Shown one piece after another: positions 18,666-27,350 of a stretch of 64,000 bases of DNA. Below the pieces are notes generated by a model. It saw nothing but the letters and a program-made list of their open reading frames with translations, searched no databases and had not been told where the DNA came from. Source of the DNA: Chryseobacterium elymi (GTDB lineage: Bacteria > Bacteroidota > Bacteroidia > Flavobacteriales > Weeksellaceae); NCBI RefSeq assembly GCF_003385495.1, contig NZ_QNUH01000004.1, positions 186,001-250,000 of the forward strand, read 5' to 3'. Each line of letters begins with the position of its first letter. Within the stretch, counting starts at the first letter, position 1. The translations under genes were made by a program, and so were the position numbers.

Positions 18666-18776
18666 CAAAAGTAAAACCTTTGGTTTCCACGGTATAAAAA
18701 TTAAGTTCTCCCATAGAATTAGAGTGGAAATGGCCTTTACATAACAATTAGATAAAAACCAACAATCATAGAAATT

Positions 18777-19385
18777 ATGAGAAGTATTTTCTCCAAGACA
18801 CTATTACTAACAAGTTTTTTTTCAACCCTTTTTGGTTGCAATAAATCAGATACCGTTAAATCAAATCTTCCAGAAATAATAAATGTAAAAGAAGAAGGAT
18901 TTAATGATATAGCATTAAAAATTGTTGAAACTGAAAATTCAGCAAATGCATTTTTATATACTGTAAAAGGGAAATATAAAAATAAAATAGTAGGGTTAAA
19001 ATTAACGGTTCAAAATAATATAAATGCAGGAATAGTCAACGGTAAACTTGACAGTAATGCATTTTATAGGAAAGGGATGACCTTGCAATCTATTGGCGAA
19101 GAAAGTGATAACTTTCTTCATGCCTTATGCAAAATTTACGGAATTAAATGCAATGATAAATTTTCAATTAAGCCTATAACTGTAACAATATTTCCATTGA
19201 ATGAAATCGAAGCCAATTTAAGTAATCCAAATTATTATAGGTTTAAGGCATTTTTTAATGATGATGAAGAAAATGATTATGCGGAGATTTTTATAAATTT
19301 AAATCTTGAAGAAAATTTAGTTGAATTCAATGAAAAAGATAATGAATATCGTGCTAATATTATTAAAACATATAGTAGAAAATAA
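18777..19385 (+). CDS. Lipoprotein, hypothetical
   Basis: 202 aa with a lipoprotein signal (about residues 1-22, lipobox 'LFGC', then 'NKSD'). The mature protein is Lys/Asn/Glu-rich with one more Cys pair ('LCKIYGIKCND') and an acidic patch ('NDDEENDYAE'). No family recognised. It follows the Rhs/immunity operon after a terminator and has its own promoter region. A membrane-anchored, periplasm-facing or surface location is expected. An orphan immunity role is possible but unsupported. Confidence 0.65.
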   Translation: MRSIFSKTLLLTSFFSTLFGCNKSDTVKSNLPEIINVKEEGFNDIALKIVETENSANAFLYTVKGKYKNKIVGLKLTVQNNINAGIVNGKLDSNAFYRKGMTLQSIGEESDNFLHALCKIYGIKCNDKFSIKPITVTIFPLNEIEANLSNPNYYRFKAFFNDDEENDYAEIFINLNLEENLVEFNEKDNEYRANIIKTYSRK

Positions 19386-19453
19386 AAATTAAAAAAGATA
19401 TAAGGTACAGAATCAAACTATGAAATTCAAATACAATTTTTTAAACTAATTAT

Positions 19454-20053
19454 ATGAAAAAACAATTACTAAGCTTATGCATAGTTATAGGAACTATGAC
19501 ATTTGCCCAATACTCAGACGAGACGAGATTTGGTATTAAGGCTGGGGGGAACCTTTCAAGTATAACAGACGGAGATTCCAAATCCAAACCCGGATTTTAT
19601 GGTGGGGTATTTGTAAATATTCCAATTTCTGAAGCATTTAACATTCAACCGGAGGCAGTATATAGCCAACAGGGGGCAAAATTAAAAGATGACTATGACT
19701 TTGTAGGATATACAATAACGAATATGAAACAAACCCTTGGTTATATTAATGTTCCAGTAATGGTACAATACAATGCCACTCCTGAATTTTATCTTGAAGC
19801 TGGCCCCGAATTTGGGCTCCTTATTAATGCTCAAGCATCAGGTGATATTAATGGCACCTCTAATAAAGCAAGTAATAAAGATGGATTAAAAACCTTTAAT
19901 TTTGCTTTAGACCTTGGTTTAGGCTATAGATTTAGTCCGAACATAGGGATTAATGCTCGTTATATAGCAGGATTGAGCAATATTGTTAAAAATAGCGGCG
20001 GAGAGATTTCAAAAAACACTAATTTCCAACTAGGGCTTAATTACTATTTTTAG
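19454..20053 (+). CDS. Outer-membrane beta-barrel protein (PorT-like family)
   Basis: 199 aa: a signal peptide ('LCIVIGTMTFAQYSDE') followed by repeated amphipathic beta-strands ('FGIKAGGNLSSITDGD', 'FYGGVFVNIPI', 'INVPVMVQYN', 'LEAGPEFGLLINAQ') and a C-terminal strand ending in Phe ('FQLGLNYYF'), the outer-membrane insertion signal. This is the common small Bacteroidetes outer-membrane barrel domain. Function beyond membrane residence cannot be told. It has no close operon partner; the lipoprotein gene ends 68 bases upstream. Confidence 0.85.
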   Translation: MKKQLLSLCIVIGTMTFAQYSDETRFGIKAGGNLSSITDGDSKSKPGFYGGVFVNIPISEAFNIQPEAVYSQQGAKLKDDYDFVGYTITNMKQTLGYINVPVMVQYNATPEFYLEAGPEFGLLINAQASGDINGTSNKASNKDGLKTFNFALDLGLGYRFSPNIGINARYIAGLSNIVKNSGGEISKNTNFQLGLNYYF

Positions 20054-20204
20054 AAAGCTCGCTTGTAATAATAATTTATCTGTACGGGAAAGCCTGTCAA
20101 TTATTGGGAAAGTATAAAATTATACTGACAAAGAATGCGTAACAGAAATGAAAATAATAGTAACGCTCCAAGCATTAAATTTGTAAGTGAGTTAAAATTA
20201 AGAA

Positions 20205-20579
20205 ATGGAAGCATTTATAAACGCCCTTAAAGAACGCGCTGGTTTTTTTTTACTCCAAATGGGCGAGTTCAAACCGTTTAGGGTCTTTTTTCGCTCAGGC
20301 GAAGTTGTTGATACAGTGAAAGCGTATGAAACATTTTCAGAAACTCAAATCTATGATTTCCTCATCAAGGAGGTAAAATTAGATTTAGCAGATTCTGAGA
20401 TCACTGCCTCAGCAATTGTCCTCACTGGCCAATCAGATGGATATGATGTAGTAGTTATTGAAATATTTAGAAATCGTAGGAAGAAATATCAGGTAGTATT
20501 TCCTTATACTATTAATAACGGAACAATTATCTTCGGTCCGGACCTTAATCAGAGTTATCAAACAGATAAGGATTGGTAA
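20205..20579 (+). CDS. Hypothetical protein
   Basis: 124-aa soluble alpha/beta protein ('FLLQMGEFKPFRVFFRSG' near the start, 'GYDVVVIEIFRNRRKKYQVV' near the end). The beta-strand-rich second half ends in 'YQTDKDW'. No domain recognised. It is monocistronic, with a clear terminator about 95 bases downstream. Its size and place in a toxin-rich accessory region would suit a stand-alone immunity protein, but that is speculation. Confidence 0.6.
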   Translation: MEAFINALKERAGFFLLQMGEFKPFRVFFRSGEVVDTVKAYETFSETQIYDFLIKEVKLDLADSEITASAIVLTGQSDGYDVVVIEIFRNRRKKYQVVFPYTINNGTIIFGPDLNQSYQTDKDW

Positions 20580-20674
20580 CTTCATCCGGTAATAAACCGT
20601 ATAATCTTCATCATTACGTTTAGAACGCAAGTATAGTTCAGATTATCTGATTATATGTTGATGTGACTGTTTTT

Positions 20675-20700
20675 GAAACCATCGGAAGATGGTTTCTTTT
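20675..20700 (+). terminator. Rho-independent terminator
   Basis: GAAACCATC - GGAA - GATGGTTTC (20675-20696) followed by TTTTTATTT. It serves the plus-strand gene at 20205. Confidence 0.8.
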
Positions 20701-20733
20701 TATTTAAAGAAATGTAGTTGTTGACTTTACAAA

Positions 20734-21906
20734 TTATGTAATAATCTCATTAAGCATCGCTATTGCAAATAGTGGATCTGTAGACTCAAAACGAATGTCG
20801 GCTTCCTCATGTTTAGGCATTTTTGCTAAGCGATCAAACAGACACTCCTGAAAATAACCCCATCCAACAAATGCAATAGCGATCTCAGTGAAGATTCTTG
20901 GTTTTAAAGTTTGCCAATTTGAGTATCCCTCTGCTCTAGGTGAGCAGAACTCTTTTAAAAAAGTATCTGCATAGTCTGAGATGATATCCAGTGTATTACT
21001 ATGGCCTTCAGGATTGTGGTCATGGATCGCTTTAATAAGTTTATTGGAGAAAATATTTTCTTTAAAAGTCGAATTTTCGATAGTTAACATTGGTGTTTGA
21101 AAAGAAGCAAAATTCATTACGGTAATATTGTATGGTGCAACACCAACATCAAAACGATGACGCCACAAAAACGCGAATCCATGTGCCTTCAATGAATTAC
21201 CCTTTGCTGACATGGCATGTAAGGCAATAAACATTGAATTCTCAAATTCCTGCAATCTCATGTAATCTCCACCAGCATACAGCTGGTCATCATAAAGGCA
21301 AATCTGGTACCCCCCTAATTGTTGAGCCGAAATTGATGGAGTCATTCGTTCTTTAAAAATTATATAAGGATCTACTATGTTTAATGCTGTTTCTCCACCG
21401 CTGTGAGTGGGTTCTAAACAGATAATACGTTTATGCAACCAAACAATTTCATTATACGTGAAATGACAGAGTAATGTTGGCCATTCACTAGAGACAATCA
21501 CATTCACTAAGTCACCTTCTGAGAGAAAAGGTAGATAGCTTCTGATTTCTGCTGCATAGGCCCCGATTTCAGTTGCGGTTTGTCTAGTGGAACCTTTTTG
21601 ATTTTTTAGCTCAACTATTATGATACTTTCGGTTGCTGGCGAATAAAGTAAGAAATCGGGTCGCAAAATATCATCGGAATTTAAGGAGATATTTTTATCC
21701 TCCATTAAAACTTCATGGTTTTCAAAGGACTTAAGACAATGGAGAAAACTATGTGCTATTTTCTGATGGGAAGAATCTGGATAATTTAGGTGGTCACTAC
21801 TTGAAATAAACTCCTCGTAATTTATTATAATATCAGCTAAGCACAGTCCTTTTGCAAAGATATTACTCAGCCATTTTTGCATTTCTTTTTCACTTTCAAA
21901 TTCCAT
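20734..21906 (-). CDS. Putative PD-(D/E)XK nuclease-superfamily protein
   Basis: 390 aa, cytosolic. Residues ~75-105 show 'ILRPDFLLYSPATESIIIVE' followed directly by 'LKNQKGSTRQT', the PD...(E)xK active-site pattern of restriction-endonuclease-fold enzymes. The preceding helix contributes an acidic residue ('EKEMQKWLS'). The rest ('YDDQLYAGGDYMRLQEFENS', then helices to 'FAIAMLNEIIT') is unknown to me. A role in DNA cleavage, perhaps phage or plasmid defence, is inferred from fold only. It is divergent from the small gene at 22072 across 165 bases and has no same-strand partner. Confidence 0.6.
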   Translation of the reverse strand: MEFESEKEMQKWLSNIFAKGLCLADIIINYEEFISSSDHLNYPDSSHQKIAHSFLHCLKSFENHEVLMEDKNISLNSDDILRPDFLLYSPATESIIIVELKNQKGSTRQTATEIGAYAAEIRSYLPFLSEGDLVNVIVSSEWPTLLCHFTYNEIVWLHKRIICLEPTHSGGETALNIVDPYIIFKERMTPSISAQQLGGYQICLYDDQLYAGGDYMRLQEFENSMFIALHAMSAKGNSLKAHGFAFLWRHRFDVGVAPYNITVMNFASFQTPMLTIENSTFKENIFSNKLIKAIHDHNPEGHSNTLDIISDYADTFLKEFCSPRAEGYSNWQTLKPRIFTEIAIAFVGWGYFQECLFDRLAKMPKHEEADIRFESTDPLFAIAMLNEIIT

Positions 21907-22071
21907 AACCTTGGATATTTTATTAATGGTACAGTACCTTATTTTTTTTAATATCTAGGGCTTTAGGCCGAAGAACATATACCTAGACTTAAAGGTAAAT
22001 CATTTCATTAGATGAGAAGAAAGAAAAAATGATTAACTTTAATTATCATTAAATTATTGACTAGCAGTCTG

Positions 22072-22308
22072 ATGGGTAATCTTTTTGAAAATAAAACGTT
22101 AGAAATTTCAGCCGAGGGCGTGAAAATTGTTGTATCTGAATACACAGTTAATGATCAACAGGTCTTTAGGTTGCTATTTTCTGATGGTCGGTTACCGCTC
22201 GTTATTACTCGAATTTCCGCTCTGTCCAGTAATCTCTGGACGAGTATACCGCAAGGACGGCAAAAGGAGGCAGAGTCATTTGGTAAAGAAATAAGTAAAC
22301 ATTTATAA
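22072..22308 (+). CDS. Hypothetical small protein
   Basis: 78 aa from ATG 22072 (a TTG at 22057 would add five residues). Mixed alpha/beta, 'LEISAEGVKIVVSEYTVN' then 'VFRLLFSDGRLPLVITR', ending in 'ESFGKEISKHL'. Family unknown. The SRAP gene starts 10 bases downstream, so the two are very probably co-transcribed, suggesting a link to DNA repair or regulation. Confidence 0.6.
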   Translation: MGNLFENKTLEISAEGVKIVVSEYTVNDQQVFRLLFSDGRLPLVITRISALSSNLWTSIPQGRQKEAESFGKEISKHL

Positions 22309-22318
22309 CTTTAATCTT

Positions 22319-23146
22319 ATGTGTTATTATAATGGACAACGTGTATCGAGAGACGAATTTATTCGTCTCATGGATCTGGAGAAAGCTGTTATGAACTACG
22401 ATTTTCTAGATCAAGAAATTCACGAGGGATTTAATTACGGAAACATTGCGGTTTTGCGTCCCACGGAAGACAAATGCAATTTTAACATCGTCCAAATGGA
22501 ATGGGGCTTCGTTCCATCATATGTGAAAAATAGAGAAAATCTGAAAAAGATGCGTTTTGGTTATAAGGACGACAAGGGAAAATGGCATCAGCCATATACG
22601 ACGTTGAACGCAAAAGGTGAAGAACTTTTACTGAAGGATGAAAGTACTGGTCGAGAGAAAATGTTTCGGAAAGCAGCGCTGGATAGAAGATGCTTAATAC
22701 TTTCAAGTGAATTTTACGAGTGGCGCCATATTTATCGTCTCAATAAAAAAACCAATAAACCGCTTAAGACAGCAGATAAATATCCTTACCATATTGGACT
22801 TAAGGGAAAAGAGTATTTCTTTATCGCAGCTATCTGGCAAAATTGGACTGACATGGATACAGGCGAAACATTGGATACGGTAGCTCTTGTAACTACCGAA
22901 GCAAATCCGCTCATGAGACAAATTCATAATTCAAAAAACAGGATGCCTACTATGCTACCGGACGAACTTGCGTGGGAATGGATGATGGAGGATCTGAGCG
23001 AGGAACGAATTACAGAACTTGCAACTTATCAAATCAGTGCCGCTGAAATGGAAGCATATACAATTGAAAAAGAGTTCAAAACAACTGGAACTCCTACAAA
23101 AGCCTTTGTTTATTCAGAAGTACCTGAACTTAATTATGAAGTTTAA
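22319..23146 (+). CDS. SRAP-domain protein (YedK/HMCES-like, abasic-site DNA-protein crosslinker)
   Basis: 275 aa. The protein begins Met-Cys ('MCYYNGQRVSRDEF'), so removal of Met exposes the catalytic Cys2 that forms a thiazolidine crosslink with abasic sites in single-stranded DNA. Other family landmarks are 'MEWGFVPSYV', 'TLNAKGE' (the conserved Asn), 'SSEFYEWRH' (catalytic Glu) and 'IHNSKNRMPTMLP' (His/Arg-Met-Pro motif). Length is slightly above the ~220-aa bacterial norm because of an insert after residue 140. It shields abasic sites during replication and is often SOS-associated. Co-transcribed with the small gene upstream. Confidence 0.93.
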   Translation: MCYYNGQRVSRDEFIRLMDLEKAVMNYDFLDQEIHEGFNYGNIAVLRPTEDKCNFNIVQMEWGFVPSYVKNRENLKKMRFGYKDDKGKWHQPYTTLNAKGEELLLKDESTGREKMFRKAALDRRCLILSSEFYEWRHIYRLNKKTNKPLKTADKYPYHIGLKGKEYFFIAAIWQNWTDMDTGETLDTVALVTTEANPLMRQIHNSKNRMPTMLPDELAWEWMMEDLSEERITELATYQISAAEMEAYTIEKEFKTTGTPTKAFVYSEVPELNYEV

Positions 23147-23196
23147 GTTTAGTCTCCTAATAAAATAATAAACGTGATGTCATTAAAAAGAAGAAT

Positions 23197-23442
23197 ATGA
23201 AAAATAAGGCCCTAACTGAGTATACAAATAAAGAACTTGTAAGCAATGAAAAAAAAATCAAAGCCATAACGATCATGTTGGGCATAGCAATCCTGCTATT
23301 ATTCTTAAGTAATATAGTCATAACATTTAAACGCGGTTTTAGCGCGTTAAATGTGATACCTCTAGCTCTGCTTCCAATCTTAATTTTAAATATCAATAAT
23401 TGGAACCAATTAAAAAAAGAGAAGGCAAATAGGAAATTGTAA
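23197..23442 (+). CDS. Small two-helix membrane protein
   Basis: 81 aa with a charged N-terminus ('EYTNKELVSNEKKIKA') and two membrane segments ('ITIMLGIAILLLFLSNIVI' and 'ALNVIPLALLPILILNI') with a Lys-rich tail. Proteins of this design are common in Flavobacteria, sometimes labelled 'redox-active disulfide protein 2', though no Cys is present here. Function unknown. A palindrome and a terminator follow. Confidence 0.6.
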   Translation: MKNKALTEYTNKELVSNEKKIKAITIMLGIAILLLFLSNIVITFKRGFSALNVIPLALLPILILNINNWNQLKKEKANRKL

Positions 23443-23504
23443 TAAAAAGGCTATCCTAATTTGACATTTTCTAAAAATGTTATTAAATTCGAGTAAATAA
23501 TTTT

Positions 23505-23520
23505 ATGCTCGTTCGAGCAT
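23505..23520. promoter_or_regulatory. Short palindrome, possible operator
   Basis: ATGCTCG-TT-CGAGCAT, a 7-bp stem with a 2-base centre, in the gap between the small membrane protein and the terminator. It is too tight for a hairpin loop, so it is more likely a protein-binding site if functional. Confidence 0.25.
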
Positions 23521-23550
23521 ACTTTTCATAAAATAGGTTAATAATGGCTA

Positions 23551-23586
23551 AAACACCCGATTCTACCCAAGATTCGGGTGTTTTTC
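23551..23586 (+). terminator. Rho-independent terminator
   Basis: AAACACCCGATTC (23551-23563) pairs with the GATTCGGGTGTTT side (to 23583) and is followed by TTC. It ends the SRAP/membrane-protein region before the next gene. Confidence 0.75.
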
Positions 23587-23670
23587 TTTATGCAATCAAG
23601 AATAGCAAGCGATATTGAGCGTTGACTTATCTTTATCTTTCAATTTAAATAAACATTAAAATTTATACTT

Positions 23671-24633
23671 ATGGAAATAGACTTAATGGAAATGCTGTTA
23701 GAAGGAAAACACAGCTTTGAGTTTCAAGATTACTGCGAAAGATATTTTGATGCAATTTATGGCATAGAATTTCAACGTGTAGCATCATATGGAAGTAATG
23801 GAGATGGCGGTAAAGATGGTTATATTCCGCAATCTAAGGAATATTTTGCTATATCTTCCAGAAGCGATGTCAAAACGAAGATTCGGCAGGACTTTGTTAA
23901 CTGCGTCACTAAAAATTACAATGTTGAAATTTTTAATTTTGTTACTAATCGAATTTCTACTTCTGATGAATTGGCTGTGGTTGATAAATTACGAATACAT
24001 AATCCAAACATTAAGATTAATGTGATCACCCATAAACATATTGCTGCTAAAATAATGCAGATGCCTAGCCAGCAAATTAGAACGGTACTTTGTCGGTCTT
24101 TGGATTTTCAAGGTGATAATACAGTCTTTTTCAAAGCGGATGAAAAGGAAAAGATATCATTTCCATTCTCGCAATCGGTTAAAGATTCGTATGTGTATTA
24201 TCTGTTCGTAATGACGCTGCTTACTTTGGTAATAGCAATAGGAATTTATTATATATGGTCCTCAAATGAATGGGTCTGGAAAATGTCGATGATGAGTTTG
24301 CTTTGTGCACTTCCGATATTCTTATATTTTTATAAAGAAAAACTCAAAAAGACCAAATTTCCCCATAAAATTTTATACTTGATCTTGGGTGAAAAATTGC
24401 CGGTAGAGCGAGAGGTTTTATTTGATGAACAAACTCATATTTCAATTCGGAGAAATGGACCTTGGCATTTTACTTTTAACAAACGATCTGCGGACTGCAT
24501 TAAAAAGGGATGTTGCGGGAAGGTTTACTTATATAGGTCGGAGGAATATAACCTCGTTGGACGATGTGAAAATGATAAGATTAACCATGTTTATAAAGTT
24601 GACGGTAATTTTTATGGTGATTTGCTTTCCTAG
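23671..24633 (+). CDS. Membrane-anchored protein with restriction-endonuclease-like N-terminus
   Basis: 320 aa. Residues ~15-110 resemble the Mrr/REase-like fold: 'FQDYCERYFDAIYG', then 'GSNGDGGKDGYIPQSKEYFA' with the typical G-D-G-G-K-D-G turn, although the expected Q/E-x-K strand reads 'ISSRSD', so the catalytic Lys may be missing. Two membrane segments follow ('YYLFVMTLLTLVIAIGIYYI' and 'MSMMSLLCALPIFLYF', about residues 175-215). The C-terminal ~95 residues carry a Cys cluster ('CIKKGCCGKVYL', 'GRCEND') of unknown function. The nuclease-fold plus membrane layout is seen in defence proteins; activity is inferred only. Confidence 0.55.
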   Translation: MEIDLMEMLLEGKHSFEFQDYCERYFDAIYGIEFQRVASYGSNGDGGKDGYIPQSKEYFAISSRSDVKTKIRQDFVNCVTKNYNVEIFNFVTNRISTSDELAVVDKLRIHNPNIKINVITHKHIAAKIMQMPSQQIRTVLCRSLDFQGDNTVFFKADEKEKISFPFSQSVKDSYVYYLFVMTLLTLVIAIGIYYIWSSNEWVWKMSMMSLLCALPIFLYFYKEKLKKTKFPHKILYLILGEKLPVEREVLFDEQTHISIRRNGPWHFTFNKRSADCIKKGCCGKVYLYRSEEYNLVGRCENDKINHVYKVDGNFYGDLLS

Positions 24634-24749
24634 TATCTAAATTCTAAATATGGCGTAAAAATTATCGTATCTAACTTTGATGATATAAATGAGCGGCTAT
24701 TATTGCCGTTAATCGAAAGGAAACGTTTTTTTATCTATTGGAGGGAAAA

Positions 24750-24781
24750 ATACAAAGACCACAAATCTGTGGTCTTTGTAT
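24750..24781. terminator. Bidirectional terminator between convergent genes
   Basis: ATACAAAGACCACA - AATC - TGTGGTCTTTGTAT, a perfect 14-bp stem with A-rich and T-rich flanks, between the plus gene ending at 24633 and the minus gene ending at 24794. Confidence 0.85.
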
Positions 24782-24793
24782 ATCTGAATGGAA

Positions 24794-25261
24794 CTATTTT
24801 TCCAGCTGTAACTTAATAGGTTTAGATCTCAAATCTACAGGTATGTTTTTTCCATTTAAAAATAAGTCGGAATATCCAAGGCTACCGCCATTTTTTTGAA
24901 CCTTAACCTTAATTGTTATATCATCATAACCTTTAACTTTTAATATGCTTTCTGCATACTCATTATTTTGAGCTTCTACATTTGCAAACACAATCAGCAT
25001 CTTATCCACCCCCTCATTTACAATATTCATATTCTTTGGAAAATCCAGATTTTCATGATTTTGAAGGATTTTATCACCTGTACTTGTGACGTAATATAGA
25101 TCCAGGTCAGCCATTGTCAACTTTGAATTCAGGACATTTACACCATTCTCATCTACTAAATTTAGGTAAACCTTATCATATAGGTTTGTTTGCTTAGCTT
25201 CCTCTTTCTTACATGCAATGAAAGAAAGAACACTTACGATTATTAACAATAAATTTTTCAT
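24794..25261 (-). CDS. Lipoprotein, partner of the C10 protease
   Basis: 155 aa from ATG 25261, which gives a lipoprotein signal ('MKNLLLIIVSVLSFIACKKE', lipobox 'FIAC'). The mature part is beta-strand-like ('VYLNLVDENGVNVLNSKLTM', 'SILKVKGYDDITIKVKVQKN'). It starts 7 bases after the C10 protease stop, so one operon. Small proteins beside C10 proteases can be inhibitors (Spi-like) or accessory factors; either is inference. A longer frame from 25366 would overlap the protease gene and hide the signal peptide. Confidence 0.65.
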   Translation of the reverse strand: MKNLLLIIVSVLSFIACKKEEAKQTNLYDKVYLNLVDENGVNVLNSKLTMADLDLYYVTSTGDKILQNHENLDFPKNMNIVNEGVDKMLIVFANVEAQNNEYAESILKVKGYDDITIKVKVQKNGGSLGYSDLFLNGKNIPVDLRSKPIKLQLEK

Positions 25262-25268
25262 GTTGATT

Positions 25269-26522
25269 TTATTTATGAATCGAATAAACCATTTGTCGTT
25301 TATATTGGTAATTTCCATTACCTGAATTTGCATCGGCATAACCGAACCAGCCATTATGCGAACCACCCCATCCCCAATTCATGTGGAACCACAGATAACC
25401 CCCTCCGCCAACTGTTGAACCATCGGGCAAAGTTTCTGGACATGTTATGAAGTGGTGTGCTCCGTCCACTACCCATACATGTCCGCCGCTATATGTAGGA
25501 AAAAGTGATCCGCTCTTGGTACTGTAACCTGATAATATAGCGGGCCTGTTACTTGTTATTTCACTCAAAACTGTCGAAGAATTAAAATCACCCGAAGTTG
25601 CGGATGTGGAATACCCAAGACTTTTAAAAGTAGAGGAAATATCACTTATATCTGCAGCCGCGCCGGTTCCATCACATTTATAATCTGAGCCAACTGCATC
25701 TGCTGCCCGCCACATGAGTTTAGATATTTCATTTGCTCCAGCAGAAACATCTGTATAATTTGGAACACTACTGGGCATAATGCTGTAATTAAATGTAGTT
25801 GGATACTGATGATATCTCATGACCTGTGCCATTGCAGTCGCTACACAACCAGTGAAAGCTTTACCATTGCAATAATAAGGAGTACAACTTTTCGCCGGCA
25901 TATAATTATTATAGCCACCGATTTGGTCCCAACTTGTGGTAAGAAGTGGACCTTTTACAAAATCACTATCCTCACATTTTGGGGGTGGCGGTTTTGCGAC
26001 ATTTCCTCCAACTGCCTTTGTTTTTATAGTAGAGACCATGTTACCGGATAATAGCTGTGTATATTTGGCTTTCTTCAATAGAATATCCGCAACATTTGTT
26101 CCCTGAGTTCCTCTTGCTTTGATAGCATCAATTTCAAGCTTCGTATCGTTAAGCCATGCATCTGTGGCAAGTGGCACAGTATCTGAAGAAAAGGAAGTTT
26201 CGTCTGAATATGCGAGTACCGGGTTTGCTCTTCGGTCAGCTGCTAAAATAATAAAGCCGCCATCGGTATAGTTAAATATACGCATGACAACCGTTCCATC
26301 ACTGCCTACTATTTCTTTCTCTAGAACTGTATTACGGCTTTTATTTACTCCCCGGCTGGCTTTTGCTTTCCTATGTAATATGAACTGCTGTAAAGAGTCA
26401 GCGATTGATTTGCTCTCTTTTAAGGTAACATAATTCTCATCATTTGAGTTGTCCGTATTAATATCTTCCCTGTTACACGAAAAGAAGATAAGAATAGCTA
26501 AATACAAATAGAATTTTCTCAT
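25269..26522 (-). CDS. C10-family (streptopain-like) cysteine protease lipoprotein
   Basis: 417 aa. A lipoprotein signal ('MRKFYLYLAILIFFSCNRED', Cys16) is followed by a Spi/C10 prodomain (about residues 30-170, with 'GGFIILAADRRANPVLAYSD'). The peptidase domain then begins near 'TSWDQIGGYNNYMP'. The catalytic Cys226 sits in 'AFTGCVATAMAQVMRYHQYP' and His348 in 'SGGHVWVVDGAHH'; 'MNWGWGG' supplies the Asn/Trp. This matches SpeB/interpain-type enzymes, made as zymogens and self-activated. Predicted to be surface-anchored and to degrade host or neighbour proteins. Confidence 0.9.
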   Translation of the reverse strand: MRKFYLYLAILIFFSCNREDINTDNSNDENYVTLKESKSIADSLQQFILHRKAKASRGVNKSRNTVLEKEIVGSDGTVVMRIFNYTDGGFIILAADRRANPVLAYSDETSFSSDTVPLATDAWLNDTKLEIDAIKARGTQGTNVADILLKKAKYTQLLSGNMVSTIKTKAVGGNVAKPPPPKCEDSDFVKGPLLTTSWDQIGGYNNYMPAKSCTPYYCNGKAFTGCVATAMAQVMRYHQYPTTFNYSIMPSSVPNYTDVSAGANEISKLMWRAADAVGSDYKCDGTGAAADISDISSTFKSLGYSTSATSGDFNSSTVLSEITSNRPAILSGYSTKSGSLFPTYSGGHVWVVDGAHHFITCPETLPDGSTVGGGGYLWFHMNWGWGGSHNGWFGYADANSGNGNYQYKRQMVYSIHK

Positions 26523-27350
26523 AATCTAGTTTTTATGGTTAGTATTATATATATATACAATAAATATAACCATAAACTTTAATTAACGAAATAGATAACT
26601 TTTTTTTAACCTATATAAGTTAATAAAAACAATAAATCAACTACGATTTCGTAATTTTTTTAATGAATTGGTTTTAGGGTATAGAACATAAAGAAGTTCA
26701 ACAATTTCATAAAAATTTCAGGTTCCTCAATAAATGAGGCATGATCCAATTTCTATAATTTTTCCGAGGTGCATGCTGAAATTATGCTATAGCTTCTTTT
26801 TAACTGGGGCGTGTCTTATGATGGACCGCGCTTTTCGTTACAAGTCCTCGCTGAGCTGTGGGCTATCCACTTCAATCGCTCACGCATTATTGTATGTTTT
26901 CCATTGCGCACGCCAAAGCACATTTATCTCCTGGCTTCTTTCCGTCCCATAAAAGAGCTTTTGGCTCCCCATGATCAGAAAATTGTAAGTCAGATCCCAC
27001 AACAGTTCTCAACATCTGCCTTCCAAATCTCTAATGTCCGGACAACTAAGTATCCGGATTTTATATGCATAGAAATTCAATGAAAATCATTTTCAAAGAA
27101 AAGGATAAAAAGGCAGCCAAGTTAGTTCATCCATCCGACCCACATCCCACCAATAGAAAAAAGTGAATGAACGGTCCCCCCCCCAAGGGACCCCCCATTA
27201 AATCATTTTTTCTCTTGGTCTACGCAGTTGTATGATCTGTTTGTCTGCTTTCTTTTTTTCCTTTTTTTCTTTTGAAAATAATATCGGGGCCGAGCCTCGG
27301 AAGGACTGGAAGAACATAACAAGCAATGTAAAACAATAAAACAAAACGTT
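26523..27350. other. 828-base non-coding segment at the left side of the conjugative element
   Basis: It separates the chromosomal protease from ssb. The first 240 bases are AT-rich and promoter-like. A GC-richer block (26800-26890) is a candidate structured RNA, listed separately. The run of nine C at 27176-27184 lies in GGTCC...GGGACC. A CCGAG/CTCGG hairpin lies near 27292-27302. Two overlapping frames at 26734 and 26811 look non-coding. I could not find an attachment site or integrase. Confidence 0.45.
26806..26885 (+). ncRNA. Candidate structured RNA or transfer-related DNA element
   Basis: About 80 bases closed by GCGTG (26809-26813) pairing with CACGC (26881-26885), with an inner GTGG-GCTAT-CCAC hairpin (26858-26870). 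It is GC-rich within an AT-rich region. I recall similar blocks beside Bacteroidetes mobile elements, but have not verified this. Could be an RNA, an oriT-like structure or part of an ssb leader. Confidence 0.35.

Noticed and set aside
26734..27083. Two overlapping plus-strand frames of 72 and 90 codons
   Set aside because: Composition is unlike coding sequence here and they overlap the structured block; no homologous pattern seen.
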